DNA from: Rhodospirillum centenum SW
GTDB taxonomy: Bacteria > Pseudomonadota > Alphaproteobacteria > Azospirillales > Azospirillaceae
Reading direction: 5' to 3'
Assembly (NCBI RefSeq): GCF_000016185.1
Contig: NC_011420.2
Coordinates: 1,508,501-1,572,500, forward strand
DNA length: 64,000 nt
The translations under genes were made by a program, and so were the position numbers. Shown piece by piece: positions 60,916-64,000 of this stretch. Numbering within the stretch: position 1 is the first letter of the stretch; every line of letters starts with the position of its first letter. The notes under the pieces were generated by a model, which worked only from the letters and a program-made list of their open reading frames with translations, had not been told where the DNA came from and did not search any database.

Positions 60916-63708
60916 TTGCCTGGACACAACGTCGTCATTGTCGAGTCTCCGGCCAAGGCAAAGACAATCAACAAGTATCTCGGCCAGGATTTCACCGTGC
61001 TGGCGAGCTACGGGCATGTGCGCGACCTGCCGCCGCGCGACGGCTCCGTCCGGCCCGATGAGGACTTCGAGATGGACTGGGAGCTGGGCGACCGCTCCAA
61101 GCGCCATATCGACGAGATCGCCCGGGCCGTGCGCGGCGCCGACCGCGTCTATCTGGCAACCGACCCCGACCGCGAGGGGGAGGCGATCGCCTGGCACATG
61201 AAGGAGGTGCTGGGCGAGCGGCGGCTGCTCGGCAAGGTGGACGTCAAGCGCATCACCTTCAACGAGATCACGAAGTCCGCCGTGCAGACGGCGCTGGCGC
61301 AGCCCCGCGACGTGAACCGGGAACTGGTGGACGCCTATCTGGCGCGCCGGGCGCTCGACTATCTGGTCGGCTTCACCCTGTCGCCCGTGCTCTGGCGCAA
61401 GCTGCCCGGGTCCAAGTCCGCCGGCCGCGTGCAGTCGGTGGCGCTGCGGCTGGTCTGCGAGCGCGAGGCGGAGATCGAGGTCTTCCGCCCGCAGGAATAC
61501 TGGACCATCGAGGCGGATTTCCGCACCCAGGAGGGGCAGACCTTCACCGCCCGGCTGAGCCAGCTCGACGGCAAGCGGCTGGAGAAGTTCACCCTGGGCA
61601 CCCAGGGCGATGCGGATGCCGCCGTCGCCCGCATCCGCCCGATGACCTTCCGGGTCGGCCGGATCGAGCGCAAGGAGGTCCGCCGCAACCCCTTCCCGCC
61701 CTTCACGACCTCGACCCTGCAGCAGGAGGCCAGCCGCAAGCTGGGCTTCGGTGCGACCAAGACGATGCGCACGGCGCAGCGGCTCTACGAGGGCGTGGAC
61801 ATCGGCGGTGAGACGGTCGGTCTCATCACCTACATGCGGACGGACGGCGTGGCGCTGAGCCAGGAGGCGATCGACGCCGCCCGCCGCCTGATCGACGAGA
61901 GCTGGGGCCGCAGCTATGTGCCCGAGAAGCCGCGCATCTACAAGGCCGCGGCGAAGAACGCCCAGGAGGCGCACGAGGCGATCCGCCCGACCGATCTTTT
62001 CCGCCGGCCCGAGCACGTCGCCCGCTACCTGGAGAAGGACGAGCTGGCGCTCTACGAGCTGATCTGGAAGCGCACCCTCGCCTCCCAGATGGCCAGCGCC
62101 GTGCTGGACCAGGTGACGGTGGACATCATCAGCAAGGGGGCGGAGGCCGTCTTCCGCGCCACCGGCAGCGTCATCCGCTTCGACGGCTTCCTCAAGGTCT
62201 ACCAGGAGGACAAGGACGACGCCGACGAGGACGAGGACCACCGCCGCCTGCCGCCCATGCGCGACGGCGACGATCTGGCCCGCGGCGAGATCCGGCCGAA
62301 CCAGCACTTCACCCAGCCCCCGCCCCGCTATTCCGAGGCCAGCCTCGTGAAGAAGCTGGAGGAGCTGGGCATCGGCCGCCCCTCCACCTACGCCTCGATC
62401 CTCCAGGTCCTGCAGGACCGCGAATATGTCCGGCTGGAGAAGCGCCGCTTCATTCCGGAGGACCGCGGCCGGCTGGTCACGGCCTTCCTGGAGAGCTTCT
62501 TCCCGCGCTATGTCGAATACACCTTCACCGCCGATCTGGAAGGCAAGCTGGACGACATCTCCGGCGGCCGGATCGACTGGAAGCAGGTGCTGCGCGAGTT
62601 CTGGCGTCAGTTCTCGGCCGCCGTCGAGGACACGCGCGACCTGACGATCACGCAGGTGCTGACGGCGCTGGACGAGCTGCTGGGGCCGCACTTCTTCCCC
62701 CGCCGGCTGGGTCCCGACGGGCAGGAGGTGGATGCGCGCGTCTGCCCGACCTGCGGCACCGGCCGGCTGTCGCTGAAGCTGGGCAAGAGCGGCGGCTTCA
62801 TCGGCTGTTCCAACTACCCGGAGTGCCGCTACACCCGCCCCTTGTCCGTCGCCGGTGAGGGCGGCGAGGCGGAGTCGGGCGACCGCATGCTGGGCAACGA
62901 TCCGGAGACCAGCCTGCCGGTCTGGGTCAAGACCGGGCGGTTCGGTGCCTATGTCCAGCTCGGCAACGGCGACGGCAAGGAAGAGAAGCCCAAGCGCGCG
63001 TCGCTGCCCCGCGGCATGCTGCCGGCCACGATGGACCTGGACACGGCGCTGCGCCTGCTGGCCTTGCCGCGCTCGCTGGGCACGCATCCGGAGTCCGGGC
63101 TGGAGATCGTGGCCGGCATCGGCCGCTACGGGCCGTACCTGAAGCACGGCGCCAGCTACAAGAACCTGACGGCAGAGGACGACGTGCTGACCATCGGCCT
63201 GAACCGGGCCGTGGTGGTGCTGGGCGATGCGCCGGCCAAGAAGGCCGTGGCCGGCCGCGAACTGGGGGCGCACCCGAAGGACGGCAAGCCGGTCAAGGTC
63301 GGCTCCGGCCGGTTCGGCCCCTATGTGCAGCACAACAAGCTGTTCGCCAGCATCCCGAAGTCGATGAGCGCGGACACGGTCACCCTGGCCGAGGCGCTGG
63401 AGCTTCTGGCCGCCAAGGCGGCCAAGGACGGCGCCAAGAAGGGACCGGCCAAAGCCGAGGGCGGCGAAGAGGCTGCCGCCACGCCGGCGAAGAAGACCAC
63501 CGCGAAGAAGGCGCCTGCGAAGAAGGCCCCCGCGAAGAAGACAGGCGCCGCCAAGGCGGAGAGCGCGGGAACGGACGCCGAGGCGGAGACGGCGGAGAAG
63601 CCGGCCCGCAGGACGGCCGCGAAGACCACGAAGGCTCCGGCGAAGGCGTCCGCTGCCAAGGCTTCCGGGACCAAGGCGGCCACGCGCAAGGCGGCGGCGG
63701 GCGACTGA
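60916..63708 (+). CDS. topA: DNA topoisomerase I
   Basis: This 930-residue type IA topoisomerase relaxes negative supercoils. The start is TTG 60916, supported by homology beginning at once (NVVIVESPAKAKTINKYLG) and a GAAAGG upstream. Toprim acidic residues are in YLATDPDREGEAIAWH; the catalytic tyrosine lies in VGLITYMRTDGVALS. One C4 zinc finger (CPTCGTG...CSNYPEC) and degenerate C-terminal repeats follow. The last 90 residues form a Lys/Ala-rich tail (KKTTAKKAPAKKAPAKK), likely a non-specific DNA-binding extension. Confidence 0.95.
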   Translation: MPGHNVVIVESPAKAKTINKYLGQDFTVLASYGHVRDLPPRDGSVRPDEDFEMDWELGDRSKRHIDEIARAVRGADRVYLATDPDREGEAIAWHMKEVLGERRLLGKVDVKRITFNEITKSAVQTALAQPRDVNRELVDAYLARRALDYLVGFTLSPVLWRKLPGSKSAGRVQSVALRLVCEREAEIEVFRPQEYWTIEADFRTQEGQTFTARLSQLDGKRLEKFTLGTQGDADAAVARIRPMTFRVGRIERKEVRRNPFPPFTTSTLQQEASRKLGFGATKTMRTAQRLYEGVDIGGETVGLITYMRTDGVALSQEAIDAARRLIDESWGRSYVPEKPRIYKAAAKNAQEAHEAIRPTDLFRRPEHVARYLEKDELALYELIWKRTLASQMASAVLDQVTVDIISKGAEAVFRATGSVIRFDGFLKVYQEDKDDADEDEDHRRLPPMRDGDDLARGEIRPNQHFTQPPPRYSEASLVKKLEELGIGRPSTYASILQVLQDREYVRLEKRRFIPEDRGRLVTAFLESFFPRYVEYTFTADLEGKLDDISGGRIDWKQVLREFWRQFSAAVEDTRDLTITQVLTALDELLGPHFFPRRLGPDGQEVDARVCPTCGTGRLSLKLGKSGGFIGCSNYPECRYTRPLSVAGEGGEAESGDRMLGNDPETSLPVWVKTGRFGAYVQLGNGDGKEEKPKRASLPRGMLPATMDLDTALRLLALPRSLGTHPESGLEIVAGIGRYGPYLKHGASYKNLTAEDDVLTIGLNRAVVVLGDAPAKKAVAGRELGAHPKDGKPVKVGSGRFGPYVQHNKLFASIPKSMSADTVTLAEALELLAAKAAKDGAKKGPAKAEGGEEAAATPAKKTTAKKAPAKKAPAKKTGAAKAESAGTDAEAETAEKPARRTAAKTTKAPAKASAAKASGTKAATRKAAAGD

Positions 63709-63846
63709 TCCCGCCGCCTCCGACGGCACGTCTCCTGCCATGCCGCTGTTACGGCAGGGGCATCCGGCCTGACCGCAGCGCCGGCACGCCACCCCGCGGA
63801 CCAGACGCCCACGGACGAGACCCCACGGACGAAACACGGACGAGAC

Positions 63847-64000
63847 GGTGGAACCCACGCGCCGCAAGAAGGAAGCCCCCTTCCCCAGCAAGGACCAGGT
63901 CCTGGAGTTCATCCGGGAAAGTCCGACCCCCGTGGGCAAGCGAGAGATCGCGCGGGCCTTCCACATCACGGGCGATGCGCGCGTCCTGCTGAAGCACCTG
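63847..64000 (+). CDS. rnr: Ribonuclease R, 5' end only
   Basis: The frame opens at GTG 63847 and runs off the right edge after about 51 residues. The visible part (FPSKDQVLEFIRESPTPVGK, REIARAFHITGDARVLLKHL) is the N-terminal winged-helix domain of RNase R, which precedes the cold-shock and RNB domains. The topA-rnr order is common in alphaproteobacteria. An upstream start cannot be excluded. Confidence 0.75.

Noticed and set aside
60280-63969. Minus-strand frame of about 1,230 codons opposite topA
   Set aside because: No motif, and topA and dprA on the plus strand are unmistakable.

Overview
The window is a GC-rich alphaproteobacterial chromosome segment. The evidence is the gene order (era-rnc-lepB-acpS-pdxJ-DUF2062-rsh-rpoZ in one line, gatCA divergent from ruvX, pyrB-pyrC-plsY-dprA-topA-rnr), the alphaproteobacterial protein families (DUF1036, DUF2934, DUF6065, a GcrA-like zinc module) and the dense ATGA/GTGA gene overlaps. 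A Rhodospirillales/Azospirillaceae host is my best guess; this is inference, because there is no rRNA in the window. I saw no tRNA, rRNA or CRISPR array.

Layout. 1-7.8 kb: a polyamine/amino-acid type module (two divergent PuuA-like glutamine-synthetase-family enzymes, a PuuB-like FAD oxidoreductase, a class III aminotransferase), then a phytase-like lipoprotein and two small proteins. 7.9-16 kb: a HisKA_2 sensor kinase, a WbpM/FlaA1-type nucleotide-sugar dehydratase, a TRAP transporter pair without a binding protein, a ThDP enzyme and a GST. 16.2-19.2 kb: recO-parC. 19.3-29.3 kb: a PAS-PAS-GGDEF-EAL cyclic-di-GMP gene cut in two by a 7,806-bp Mu-like element. 29.4-40.6 kb: housekeeping genes, mostly on the minus strand (era to rpoZ, folK, smpB, dapA), with a NYN-domain protein and a family 5 uracil-DNA glycosylase inserted. 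40.7-49 kb: a lytic transglycosylase, small hypothetical proteins, DUF6065, transporters, an XRE regulator and an exported methyltransferase. 49.7-64 kb: gatCA, ruvX, an AEC carrier, a CoA-transferase, a dienelactone hydrolase, DUF4142, pyrB, a pyrC-like gene, plsY, dprA, topA and the start of rnr.

The most interesting object is the Mu-like element at 20076-27881. Its termini read TG...CA and it is flanked by a perfect 5-bp duplication (CCAGC). Removing the element and one CCAGC copy restores the host reading frame exactly. Each end carries three copies of a site with core ATGGTnnTGGAG (the innermost right copy is degenerate), laid out as in the MuA-binding arrays of transposable phages. The element encodes two repressor-type proteins, a truncated Ner, a ribbon-helix-helix protein beside an 11-bp inverted-repeat operator, two Mor-like regulators, a gpI-like protease/scaffold, a major capsid protein, a GcrA-like zinc protein and a few unknowns. 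It has no transposase A/B, portal, terminase or tail genes. It may be a decayed prophage or a trans-mobilised satellite. At its right end an element reading frame continues without a stop into the host gene, giving a predicted phage-domain/PAS/GGDEF/EAL fusion.
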